Shown piece after piece: positions 1 through 7,931 of a stretch of DNA of 60,504 nucleotides (positions are counted from its first letter, which is position 1; the number at the start of each line of letters is the position of its first letter). The notes under the pieces are model-generated. The model worked only from the letters and a program-made list of their open reading frames with translations, had not been told where the DNA came from and ran no database searches. A program made the translations under genes and the position numbers. Source of the stretch: CAZAOY01 sp964486925 (GTDB lineage Bacteria > Bacillota > Clostridia > Oscillospirales > Ruminococcaceae); NCBI GenBank assembly GCA_964486925.1, contig CAZAOY010000008.1, positions 1 through 60,504 on the forward strand, read 5' to 3'.

Positions 1-2
1 CA

Positions 3-851
3 CAGACCCCAATAAACTACTTTGACAACTTTTATAATGCAGAGTTATTTCTTAGAACCCACGGCACATATTCAATTAGGGTAACCGACCCTATACTATT
101 CTTTAAAGAAGCTATCCCTAGAAATGACGATGATATCGATATCAATGATATTAACGAACAGTATCTTTCGGAATTTCTACAGGCACTGCAAGCATCCATT
201 AACCAGATGTCCGCTGATGGTACACGTATCTCCTACGTTGCCTCTAAGGGTAACGAGCTTAGCAAGTATATGAGCACTACCCTAGACGAGGAATGGAGAA
301 GGAGCAGAGGGTTTGAGGTTCAGTCGGTTGGTATCTCTAGTATATCCTACGACGATGAGTCAACTAAGCTTATCAATATGCGTAACAGCGGTGCTATGCT
401 CGGTGACGCATCTATACGAGAAGGTTATGTACAGGGTGCTGTAGCTCGTGGTATTGAATCAGCGGGGTCTAATTCTTCCGGTAGTGCGAATGCATTTATA
501 GGTATGGGGATTGGTATGAATGCGGCAGGCGGATTTATGGGGACTGCAAGCGATAACAACAACCGCCAGATGGAAGCTAACAGGCATAATACTCAAGGAG
601 CTAGAGCGGGTGCGGTCGATCCAAATGTGTGGGTATGCGAATGTGGTACAAAGAATAACGGTAAATTCTGTGCAGACTGCGGTAAACAGCGCCCTAGTCA
701 GCAGAACTGGAGATGTAGCTGTGGCACTGAAAATAGCGGAAAATTCTGTTCTAACTGTGGTAGCGCTAAGCCGGCGGGTGAATGGGTATGTAGCTGTGGT
801 GCTAAGAATACAGGAAAGTTTTGTAGCGACTGTGGAAAACCGCAAGCATAA
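3..851 (+). CDS. SPFH-domain protein (YdjI-like) with three C-terminal zinc ribbons, 5' end outside window
   Basis: The reading frame is open from the first bases of the window, so the N-terminus is missing. The first ~150 visible residues resemble the C-terminal half of an SPFH (stomatin/prohibitin-like) domain of the 'virion core protein' YdjI type, followed by a Gly/Ala/Ser-rich stretch (IGMGIGMNAAGGFMG). The tail carries three tandem zinc ribbons, each CxC-x8-CxxC with a preceding Trp (about bases 630-840). The next two rightward genes encode a zinc-ribbon membrane protein and a TPM-domain protein. In Bacillus subtilis, homologues of all three (YdjI, YdjG, YdjH) are encoded with PspA and act in envelope stress. 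A role in membrane-stress sensing is inferred from family and neighbours. Confidence 0.8.
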   Translation, partial: QTPINYFDNFYNAELFLRTHGTYSIRVTDPILFFKEAIPRNDDDIDINDINEQYLSEFLQALQASINQMSADGTRISYVASKGNELSKYMSTTLDEEWRRSRGFEVQSVGISSISYDDESTKLINMRNSGAMLGDASIREGYVQGAVARGIESAGSNSSGSANAFIGMGIGMNAAGGFMGTASDNNNRQMEANRHNTQGARAGAVDPNVWVCECGTKNNGKFCADCGKQRPSQQNWRCSCGTENSGKFCSNCGSAKPAGEWVCSCGAKNTGKFCSDCGKPQA

Positions 852-901
852 TCCGTGAAGCTATCTATACGAATATTGTACTATAAAGAAGGATTGATTT
901 T

Positions 902-1954
902 ATGTCAACTGTAATATACAGGTGTCTTAGTTGCGGTGCGCCTTTGGCGCTTAACCCCAAAACAGGTGATTTTGACTGTGAATACTGTCTAAGTCACTAC
1001 ACTTTAGAACAGATTCAAAAGGAAGGTCCAGATAACAGTAATGGTAACCAAGCAGGCGGCAAGGATAGCAAACAGGGCGAGAACCTAAACCAGTATAGTT
1101 GCCCTAGCTGTGGGGCTTCGGTTGTTACCTCAGACACTACAGCGGCAACCTTTTGCTACTATTGCCATTCCCCTGTTATTCTGTCGGGGAGGCTTGTTAA
1201 TGAGTATAAGCCTTCGCAGATTATCCCTTTTTCTATAGATCAAAAGTCAGCTAAAGAGATATTTATTAATTGGTGCAAGGGTAAAAAGTTCCTAACTAGA
1301 GATTTTTTATCCGAGAAGAATATCGAAAAGATGACAGGGATCTACTTCCCTTATTGGCTTGTTGATAACAATCTGGACTGTAGCTATACTGCACAGTCAA
1401 CCAAAACAAAGGTAATGGTAGTAGGAGATATAGAAACTACTGAAACCACCTTTTATGAGCATAAGCGGGTAGGGAAGAGTGAGCTTGTTGATATCCCTGC
1501 CGTAGCTCTAAAAAACGCTAATGAGGGGCTTTTAAACAGCTTGTATCCTTACCACAACAAGGAGATTAAGCCGTTTAATATGTCCTATTTAACAGGCTTT
1601 TTTGCAGAAAGCTTTGATAAAACGAAGGATGATGTTAGCCCTACTATAGAAAGACAGATAGAGCGTTATGCTAAAAAGCTGGTTTGTGATACACTGCCAT
1701 CCGGAACGCTTGTAACTCGTGAGGATTTTAACTATAACGTAAATGAACAAAACTGGGATTTTACACTCCTACCTGCTTGGATCTTAACCTATAAATATAA
1801 CGATAAAATTTATATGTTTGGCGTTAACGCTCAGACAGGCAAGGTTAGCGGTGAGTTGCCGGTGGATAGGTTAAAGCTTGCGTTATGGACGGCTGGTTCA
1901 GCTGTGGCCGCTTTTGTAGCCGCCGGTTTTTTAGGGGGGGTTGTATTTGCTTAG
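902..1954 (+). CDS. TFIIB-type zinc-ribbon membrane-anchored protein (YdjG-like)
   Basis: A 350-residue protein with two N-terminal CxxC...CxxC zinc ribbons: CLSCG paired with CEYC (about residues 8-30) and CPSCG paired with CYYC (about 67-90). A basic/hydrophilic central region follows, and one C-terminal hydrophobic segment (about residues 327-350) should anchor it in the membrane. This is the architecture of B. subtilis YdjG. It starts 50 bases after the SPFH gene, with AGAAGGA about 8 bases before the ATG, and its stop overlaps the next gene by 8 bases, so the three genes are probably co-transcribed. The zinc ribbons probably mediate protein contacts; no enzymatic motif is visible. Confidence 0.82.
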   Translation: MSTVIYRCLSCGAPLALNPKTGDFDCEYCLSHYTLEQIQKEGPDNSNGNQAGGKDSKQGENLNQYSCPSCGASVVTSDTTAATFCYYCHSPVILSGRLVNEYKPSQIIPFSIDQKSAKEIFINWCKGKKFLTRDFLSEKNIEKMTGIYFPYWLVDNNLDCSYTAQSTKTKVMVVGDIETTETTFYEHKRVGKSELVDIPAVALKNANEGLLNSLYPYHNKEIKPFNMSYLTGFFAESFDKTKDDVSPTIERQIERYAKKLVCDTLPSGTLVTREDFNYNVNEQNWDFTLLPAWILTYKYNDKIYMFGVNAQTGKVSGELPVDRLKLALWTAGSAVAAFVAAGFLGGVVFA

Positions 1955-2920
1955 TATAAAGAATTATCTAAAAGGGATTGTCCTTTACATTGTAATGCTG
2001 TCTGTTGCGGTAATATCGTTAACCATCCTCTGGACTTTGCCGGTAAAGGCATTATCCCAAAGAGTTTTTGATGAGGCAGGGCTTCTATCAAAGCAAGCTA
2101 TAGAGAGTAGCCAGGCAAACATTGAAAAGTTTGTTAACGATACTCAGCTTGATANNNNNNNNNNNNNNNNNNNNNNNNNNNNNNNNNNNNNNNNNNNNNN
2201 NNNNNNNNNNNNNNNNNNNNNNNNNNNNNNNNNNNNNNNNNNNNNNNNNNNNNNATAGAGAGTAGCCAGGCAAACATTGAAAAGTTTGTTAACGATACTC
2301 AGCTTGATACCGTAATAGTTACGATAGATAATGCCACAGGAAAAAGCTCCAGAGATTATGCCGACGACTTTTATGACTATGGTGATTTTGGAGAGAGCGG
2401 AGTATTACTTCTAATTGATATGGATAACCGAGAGGCTTATATATCTACAAAGGGACTTGGTATTAGCTATTTTACCGACGCGAGGATTAACAAGATACTA
2501 GATGATGTAACTGCATACCTTAAGGCTAAGGATTACGATAATGCTGTAACGGTATTTATCGATAATGTCTATATGTATTATGATAAGGGTATACCTGACA
2601 ATCAGTACTCTAAAGAGGGTGAGTTTAACTCCTCAAAGGAGTTTTCAGCGGGTATGTTTATACTGTTTGGAAGCATTGGGGCGTTGGTTACTATATTAAT
2701 TTTTGTGTTTACGGTAAAGAATCGCTATGCGGCTCCAAGGGGTGAGCCTATCTATCCGTTAGAGCATTATGGAAAGGTAAAGCTTTCGGTAAATAACGAT
2801 AAGGTGGTTAATCGCGTAGTTACCACTAGAAAGATAGAGAAAAATAACGATTTGGGTAAAAGCTCGACCCATACTTCTAGTAGTGGTTCAACCCATGGAG
2901 GCGGGGGCAAAAGCTTTTAG
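1947..2920 (+). CDS. TPM-domain membrane protein (YdjH-like), split by a false assembly gap
   Basis: The protein has an N-terminal signal/anchor sequence (hydrophobic to about residue 35), a TPM (TLP18.3/Psb32/MOLO-1) domain, one later transmembrane segment (FILFGSIGALVTILIFVF) and the Gly-rich tail THGGGGKSF typical of this family. A run of 100 N at 2155-2254 interrupts it. The 55 bases before the gap (2100-2154) are repeated exactly after it (2255-2309). Removing the N-run and one copy (155 bases) restores one continuous frame of about 272 residues. I place the start at TTG 1947, six bases after AGGGGGGG. TTG 1941 touches that site and is less likely. The gene overlaps the zinc-ribbon gene, which suggests translational coupling. 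It is probably the membrane partner of the two upstream proteins. Confidence 0.8.
2155..2254. other. assembly gap (100 N), probably false
   Basis: Exactly 100 N. The 55 bases at 2100-2154 are identical to 2255-2309. This is what two overlapping contigs would leave when scaffolded without merging. Collapsing one copy plus the N-run keeps the TPM gene in frame, so probably no sequence is missing. Confidence 0.9.
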
Positions 2921-2933
2921 TTTTCAGAGATAG

Positions 2934-2978
2934 ATAACGGTTTTACAGCTACACACAAGCTGTAAAACCGTTATTTTT
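2934..2978 (+). terminator. rho-independent terminator after the YdjI/G/H-like trio
   Basis: A perfect 17-bp stem (2934-2950 with 2958-2974) and a 7-base loop are followed by TTTT. It lies 13 bases after the stop of the TPM gene and just before the end of the convergent gene at 2984. Confidence 0.9.
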
Positions 2979-2983
2979 ACTTT

Positions 2984-3421
2984 CTAGAGTAGCTTTTTAT
3001 ACCGTTCTACGTTACCCTGCTCAAAGGTTAGAAGCTCTTTTGCTAGCAGTACAGATTCCGGTAAGGTGTCTTTAGAGCTTTGATAGTCATTAATACATTT
3101 GGTGATATCCACAATACCCATGGTGCTACCTTCAATTAGCATTTCGGCTATATGGCTTTGAGACTTGTCTGCTAGGGTATTTATCCCTATCATCATGCCG
3201 GAGGTAGCTTTGGTAAAGCCGCTTAGACCACGTGGTTTTTCACCCGCCTTTCTAATCTCTTTAGAAGCTTTATTTTTAAAGTTTTCGTACTCGTTAAGCT
3301 GTGAGGTCAACTGCTTTTTTAGTGGTTCATCATTAATTACCTTGTTAATGTCTGATATTGCTGTGGCACCCATCTCTGCATTTTGATAGATATGGTTTAG
3401 TACTTCAAGATTTGTATTCAT
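2984..3421 (-). CDS. small predicted helical protein of unknown function
   Basis: A 145-residue protein with a strong ribosome site (AGGAGG) before its ATG. It lacks a signal peptide or transmembrane segment. The sequence is rich in helix-forming residues, and the pattern (acidic/His-containing helices, a central Gly-rich turn GLSGFTKATSGMMIG) suggests a ferritin-like or DUF2383-like four-helix bundle, but metal ligands cannot be assigned with confidence. It is the last gene of the leftward group that begins with the germination genes, 60 bases after the GerA subunit, so it may be made in the forespore. The spore link is inference from position only. Confidence 0.6.
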   Translation of the reverse strand: MNTNLEVLNHIYQNAEMGATAISDINKVINDEPLKKQLTSQLNEYENFKNKASKEIRKAGEKPRGLSGFTKATSGMMIGINTLADKSQSHIAEMLIEGSTMGIVDITKCINDYQSSKDTLPESVLLAKELLTFEQGNVERYKKLL

Positions 3422-3481
3422 ATTATCCTCCTAGTTTATTAGATGTGTTTACTTATTATCTGCTATTTAATAGATAACATT

Positions 3482-4921
3482 CTATCTACCGCTTATCTTG
3501 TCCTTTGTCCGCATATATCCAAGTCGTTTTTTGCTTGTGGTTTGATTTGCAAATAGGTCCTTTATCGTATCGGTTAGGTTAAACGGAGCGAATGGAGCAA
3601 GATACGGAACTGAGCTGGAGTTGTTTGCTGCAATTACGGTAACTAACCAGAATACCCCCGCTAAAAATCCAAAGAATCCAGTAAATCCTGTAAGGATTAT
3701 AAGCGCAAACTTAACTATACGAAGTGGGGTAACGATAGAGTAGTCTGGAGCGATAAATGAAGTTAGTAGAGATAGCGATGATAGTAGCAGTAAAAGCGGG
3801 CTGAAAATCCCAACAGAAACTGCCGCCTGACCTATAACCGTTGCACCAACAAGTCCTACAGCCGATCCTATGCTCTTTGGAACACGCACCAGAGCCTCCT
3901 TTAGTATAGCGATTAAGATCTCTACAATCAGCACCTCAATGACCGCCGAAAAGACGATATTAACCCGCCCCCCTGCTAATGTGAGGATGTATTCCGCAGG
4001 CAGTATCTCGGTCGAGAAGGTTACGAGCGCTATATAAAGCGGTGTGACTACAAGGGAGAGGAACACCGCAAAGATACGAAGTATCTTTGAAAAGGACGCA
4101 AAAAACAGGTTATCGTACTGGTCATCGTTAGAGATTAAAAACTCAACAAACACCTTCGGAGTAACTAAAGCGATCCCGCTACCCTCAACCATTATAAGAA
4201 TTTTACCGTTTAAAAGCTCATACGCCGCAGTGTCCGAACGTTCCACAAGCCCCGACTGCGGGAACAGGCTGTACCGTTTATCTAGCAGAAACAACGATAG
4301 CTGACCCGAAGCCACAATACCATCAACGTTAATGCTATCAATCTTTTTGCATACCTTCTCCACGTAACTATCGTTTGCTATATCCTTTATATAGCAGACT
4401 GACACCATGGTTTTTGTACGCTTACCTACCGATTTATTCTCCACTACAAGCTGCTCATCTTTAATACGATAGCGTAGTAGTGATAGGTTTAACTCTAGAT
4501 TTTCCGAGAATGCATCCTTTGGAGCGGTTAGTGAGTCGCCTAGCTCGGGTGGAGCAACCCCTTTTTTAGCGATATTTTTTAGGTTTATTGCAACATATGA
4601 CAGTTCATCGTTTATTAGTATACAAACATAACTGTCAAGCACTTTATCCAGTACAGGTGAATTTGGATCATTTATAGATAGGAATAGGTTGTCCTCGGTT
4701 TCGATAACGCTGTAGAACAGATCTGCGGCGGTTAAGGGTTTATCAAAATATTCTCCACGAAGCCGTTCTAAAATAGGGGTTATTACATAGAGTGACAGCT
4801 TTTCTGTATCGATTATCTGCTTTAAAAATATAATAGATACTGTGTTTTCACCAAGCTTTAGCTCTCTTATAATAAAGGATTTGTCTTTTCTTATATTTTC
4901 AATACACTGTTTTGTGGTCAT
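3482..4921 (-). CDS. spore germination protein, GerA (GerAA/GerKA) family
   Basis: At 479 residues this is the usual length of GerA-type A subunits. The N-terminal ~240 residues are soluble and the C-terminal half holds several membrane segments (from about residue 275, for example IVFSAVIEVLIVEILIAIL and the segments near residues 360-440). Family motifs visible include PLYIALVTFSTEILP, ALVRVPKSIGSAVGLVGA and the C-terminal region ending PYLAPFAPFNLTD. A-subunits oligomerise in the spore inner membrane as the channel part of nutrient germinant receptors. The ATG has AAGGAG seven bases upstream. It is the third gene in the order B-C-A. The germinant cannot be predicted. Confidence 0.93.
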   Translation of the reverse strand: MTTKQCIENIRKDKSFIIRELKLGENTVSIIFLKQIIDTEKLSLYVITPILERLRGEYFDKPLTAADLFYSVIETEDNLFLSINDPNSPVLDKVLDSYVCILINDELSYVAINLKNIAKKGVAPPELGDSLTAPKDAFSENLELNLSLLRYRIKDEQLVVENKSVGKRTKTMVSVCYIKDIANDSYVEKVCKKIDSINVDGIVASGQLSLFLLDKRYSLFPQSGLVERSDTAAYELLNGKILIMVEGSGIALVTPKVFVEFLISNDDQYDNLFFASFSKILRIFAVFLSLVVTPLYIALVTFSTEILPAEYILTLAGGRVNIVFSAVIEVLIVEILIAILKEALVRVPKSIGSAVGLVGATVIGQAAVSVGIFSPLLLLLSSLSLLTSFIAPDYSIVTPLRIVKFALIILTGFTGFFGFLAGVFWLVTVIAANNSSSVPYLAPFAPFNLTDTIKDLFANQTTSKKRLGYMRTKDKISGR

Positions 4922-4939
4922 ATAAATCTCCTTACTGTA

Positions 4940-6034
4940 TTACACTATTGTGGAGTCTACAGTAACCTTAAATATGGCATCCCGTAATAGCTCGTTTACG
5001 TAGTTGTAGGTAATATCCTCACCATAGCGGGCGCGAAGCCTTTTGGTAATTCCTATATAATCGGTTTTATATAGCTTTAGCTGTGTAACACTTGTGTATA
5101 GCTTTTGCTTTATCTGGTTGTCTATCTCGTTTTGTATCGTTTGTAGCTCCTCATTTGGTAGATCCGAAGCATAGTTTGTATCGGACACACCCTTGCCTTT
5201 AACCTTAACATTAATATCCACTAACAGCCGATTGTTTTTAATGTAAGGCTTAATGGAACAGGACTGTTTTTTAGTATATACCAAAAATTCGTTGTTATTT
5301 GACTTTACGCTATGGGTTTCTATGGTGTTTGGTGATAGAAGGTAGGATAGACCTAGGCACTTATCATAATCGATATGACCCACCTTCTTGTTTTCGCTAA
5401 ATACCGAATAACCGTTAAAGGTTACAATCTCATCGTCAGACAGCGTGACACTGGGGATAAGGAATCCGTTGTATCCGCTACTCTGCGACTGAAGGATATT
5501 GCTTAGGTATACATTTATAATCCTGCCGTCACGAAGCAAGGTTTTTCTTAGTCCATCCATCTCAAACCCTACGGTAAGGTTGTTGGTAGCTTTTGCCTTA
5601 ATAAGCTTATCTGGGTCAACATTGGTGGTAAAGATAGGGACGGTAAGCCGTGAGTTTAACATCTGCTTTAGGCGGATAATGTATGGTGAGATGTCGTCAC
5701 GCACAAAGCTGTCGGTCATAACCACCGCTTGTACCGCTCCAAAGAAGCCTGTGTTGGCATTCTGTCTGTCCATATTGCTAAAAGCGCCATTTAAGGTGGA
5801 GTCACTACCCTGTATTAGCTCAATCTCGGTAGCGCCCCCTGCCTCTGCGCTAAGTCCTTTAGATTTAATTTTGGCTACAAACCCGCCAATATTGTAGTCA
5901 AAGATATCCCTATGGGCAAAAACGGTGGTAAAGATGTTAGAGTTGTTTATATCGGTGTAACCTGTACATCCTGTAAAGGTTATACTTAGTAGAATTGCTA
6001 GAGCAATTATCATTAAAGTAGCTTTATATCTCAA
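4940..6034 (-). CDS. Ger(x)C-family spore germination lipoprotein
   Basis: A 364-residue protein. The N-terminal hydrophobic segment ends in the lipobox TFTGC, giving a lipidated Cys at about residue 23. The C-terminal half shows the Ger(x)C C-terminal domain pattern, including the helical stretch ELQTIQNEIDNQIKQKL. It is the C subunit of a nutrient germinant receptor, anchored to the outer face of the spore inner membrane. Translation probably starts at TTG (6034), eight bases after GGGGG; no better ATG precedes the signal sequence. It lies between the permease and A-subunit genes with spacings of 11 and 18 bases. Confidence 0.92.
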   Translation of the reverse strand: MRYKATLMIIALAILLSITFTGCTGYTDINNSNIFTTVFAHRDIFDYNIGGFVAKIKSKGLSAEAGGATEIELIQGSDSTLNGAFSNMDRQNANTGFFGAVQAVVMTDSFVRDDISPYIIRLKQMLNSRLTVPIFTTNVDPDKLIKAKATNNLTVGFEMDGLRKTLLRDGRIINVYLSNILQSQSSGYNGFLIPSVTLSDDEIVTFNGYSVFSENKKVGHIDYDKCLGLSYLLSPNTIETHSVKSNNNEFLVYTKKQSCSIKPYIKNNRLLVDINVKVKGKGVSDTNYASDLPNEELQTIQNEIDNQIKQKLYTSVTQLKLYKTDYIGITKRLRARYGEDITYNYVNELLRDAIFKVTVDSTIV

Positions 6035-6045
6035 GTTTAATCCCC

Positions 6046-7215
6046 CTATCTCTTTACCCTAATAGCTGATACTACAATTATTAAAAGCAGTGATATAACA
6101 GTAACAAAGTATATTACTATATTACCGATTGACGACGTTAAAAGATCTAGCTGGAACAACCCAACCGCTACCGCAGTGGCGATAAGTGTAACAACATTTT
6201 TAACCCTTCTATTAAGCTTTTTCTTAAATATCTGGGTAGTGAGCTCATGGCAGACACAAAGCAGAGCACCTACCGAACAGAAGAATGCAAACACCATTGC
6301 GGTAATTACTACAATATCTAACCGTTGCATAAAGGTTATTAGCGGAAGGCTTGTCTGCTTTATGGCAATTAACAGGCTGTCGGAGTAGGACTTAGATTGG
6401 GTTAATCCCATAACTCCAACTACGATAAAGGTTATTAGCACCATAGTCAGCACTACACTCCAAACTGATTTTATAGCAGTTGTGCTAACAGGGGTGGTGT
6501 TGTGGTCTTTGGTTGTTCGCTGCACAACAATAATGGTAATTATAGGAAATATAAACCCGATACTGCTGACCATCTCTTTTGTAAATAACTTGGTCATTAC
6601 GGTGTTTACCATACCGGTAGGGGTCATAGGAAGTAGGTTGTAGATGTCTATGCTAAAGATGGAGGTTAATATTATAACTGCGAGTAGAAGCATTGTTATA
6701 ACACCAAACACCTCACATACCCGCCCTACACTGCGTATACCCTTATCTGCACAGAACACACTGCAAAGCAGAATGATAGCTACGGTGTAGACAATAGACG
6801 TACGTGGTAGGATCGCTTCCTTTATAAGAAGTGCTGTGTTATTTATAGTATAACCCACATAGACTATTACAGAAATCAGTATTAGAAACGAGATAGCAAC
6901 GGCTATCCCCCTTCCGCAGGAAAGGTTAATCTTATCAAAGAATGTAGTGCTTTCGTTGTCATCATCTGTGTTGGCATACCCTCTACTGCCACAAAAAAGA
7001 CAGAATATCGTTGCTACCACACCCTGTATTAGATAGGACAATGTAAAGTAGAGGTCAAACCATTTTACAGCATAAGGGATACCTGAAAACAGCATACTCC
7101 CGATTAATGAGAGGTAGACTAGAAAGAATATCTGCCTATTCGTTAGACTGCTTTTGTCGCCTGCGTTTTTATCAAGCTTCGGAGATAGTATATGGGTAGT
7201 AGTTAAATCACTCAT
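6046..7215 (-). CDS. GerAB/ArcD/ProY-family germination permease (B subunit)
   Basis: A roughly 389-residue polytopic membrane protein with about ten hydrophobic segments, of the amino acid-polyamine-organocation type seen in GerAB/GerKB. The typical first segment appears as LTNRQIFFLVYLSLIG. It should bind the germinant in the spore inner membrane. The start is placed at ATG 7215 because GGCGGTGA lies about nine bases upstream; a GTG twelve bases further upstream is in frame but overlaps that site. First gene of the leftward germination operon. No sporulation promoter could be assigned with confidence in the AT-rich region upstream. Confidence 0.9.
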   Translation of the reverse strand: MSDLTTTHILSPKLDKNAGDKSSLTNRQIFFLVYLSLIGSMLFSGIPYAVKWFDLYFTLSYLIQGVVATIFCLFCGSRGYANTDDDNESTTFFDKINLSCGRGIAVAISFLILISVIVYVGYTINNTALLIKEAILPRTSIVYTVAIILLCSVFCADKGIRSVGRVCEVFGVITMLLLAVIILTSIFSIDIYNLLPMTPTGMVNTVMTKLFTKEMVSSIGFIFPIITIIVVQRTTKDHNTTPVSTTAIKSVWSVVLTMVLITFIVVGVMGLTQSKSYSDSLLIAIKQTSLPLITFMQRLDIVVITAMVFAFFCSVGALLCVCHELTTQIFKKKLNRRVKNVVTLIATAVAVGLFQLDLLTSSIGNIVIYFVTVISLLLIIVVSAIRVKR

Positions 7216-7227
7216 TTTTAAGTTCAC

Positions 7228-7931
7228 CGCCTATAATATATGTTTTGTTTCTGTTAAAGTCTAGGATATTAGTATTAACACAAAGATTATTATTATTACT
7301 AATTGTTAAACAGTATATATTTTAAATACATTATTATTTTAGGCAGCCAACTTGGGAGAACAATACATTTTAAGAAGTGTTTTGTTGAACATGTATTAAA
7401 CCGCACAAGCGTTAACATATTAAACTTTAACTAACAAAAATTAAGCAGAGGATACAAACGTACCCACTGCCTAATTTTTCAAAATTCCGCATAGCGATCT
7501 ATGTCAAACGCCATGTATGTCGTCTTAGCTAGTAAAGGGTGTGAAATCGCACCCACTAAAACACAGTAGCGTGAATTTTGCCCAAAGCTAGCTGAATAAT
7601 CAAATAAAGCTACAGATGTAAGCTTGATTATTAATTGAGTAATCAAATGTGGTTTATCCTAATAAACCTAACATTTATGATGTCATTAATGCAACAGTGT
7701 GCAATAAGCCCAACTAATATTCACTAACAGCAGCAATATTATATGAAGGATTAATGCTGTTAGATTCAGAAGTAATGGTATAAAGTAGTATATGCAGATC
7801 GGTATAAAGGTGTTATCTATTAACAATCTTCAAAACCAGGCTTAAAACAACCAAAACCCATAAGGCGAAGGAGATTATCCTTGCTTTATGGGTTTAAATG
7901 GTTGCATTTTATCTAAGTAGTGATTTTAAAA
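7228..7931. other. gene-free 0.7-kb region rich in inverted repeats; possible noncoding RNA
   Basis: No credible open frame is present. Several stems are visible: an imperfect long hairpin at 7436-7479 with T-runs on both sides; GGGTGTG/CGCACCC around 7546; AATAATCAA (7595-7603) pairing with TTGATTATT (7624-7632), which could instead pair with TAATCAA (7640-7646); GGTTTAT/ATAAACC (7651-7668); and a perfect 9-bp stem CTAACAGCA/TGCTGTTAG (7724-7763). The last 45 bases hold the terminator of the leftward ABC-F operon. The part nearest 7228 must contain the germination promoter. No known RNA family is recognised. Confidence 0.4.
7854..7895 (-). terminator. terminator of the leftward ABC-F operon
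   Basis: On the minus strand a hairpin of AAACCCATAA paired with TTATGGGTTT, plus inner GC and AAGG/CCTT pairs, is followed by TTTTGGTTGTTTT. It sits 37 bases after the ABC-F stop codon. The stem has small internal bulges. Confidence 0.7.

Noticed and set aside
459..858. Frames in other phases over the zinc-ribbon tail of the SPFH gene
   Set aside because: The CxC-x8-CxxC repeats in the main frame show which one is real. The others have no ribosome site and extend only through the repeated bases.
2100..2309. The identical 55-base flanks read as a biological duplication
   Set aside because: Exact copies end at the N-run, the same arrangement occurs at two other gaps, and the frame closes on collapse, so an assembly artefact is the simpler reading.
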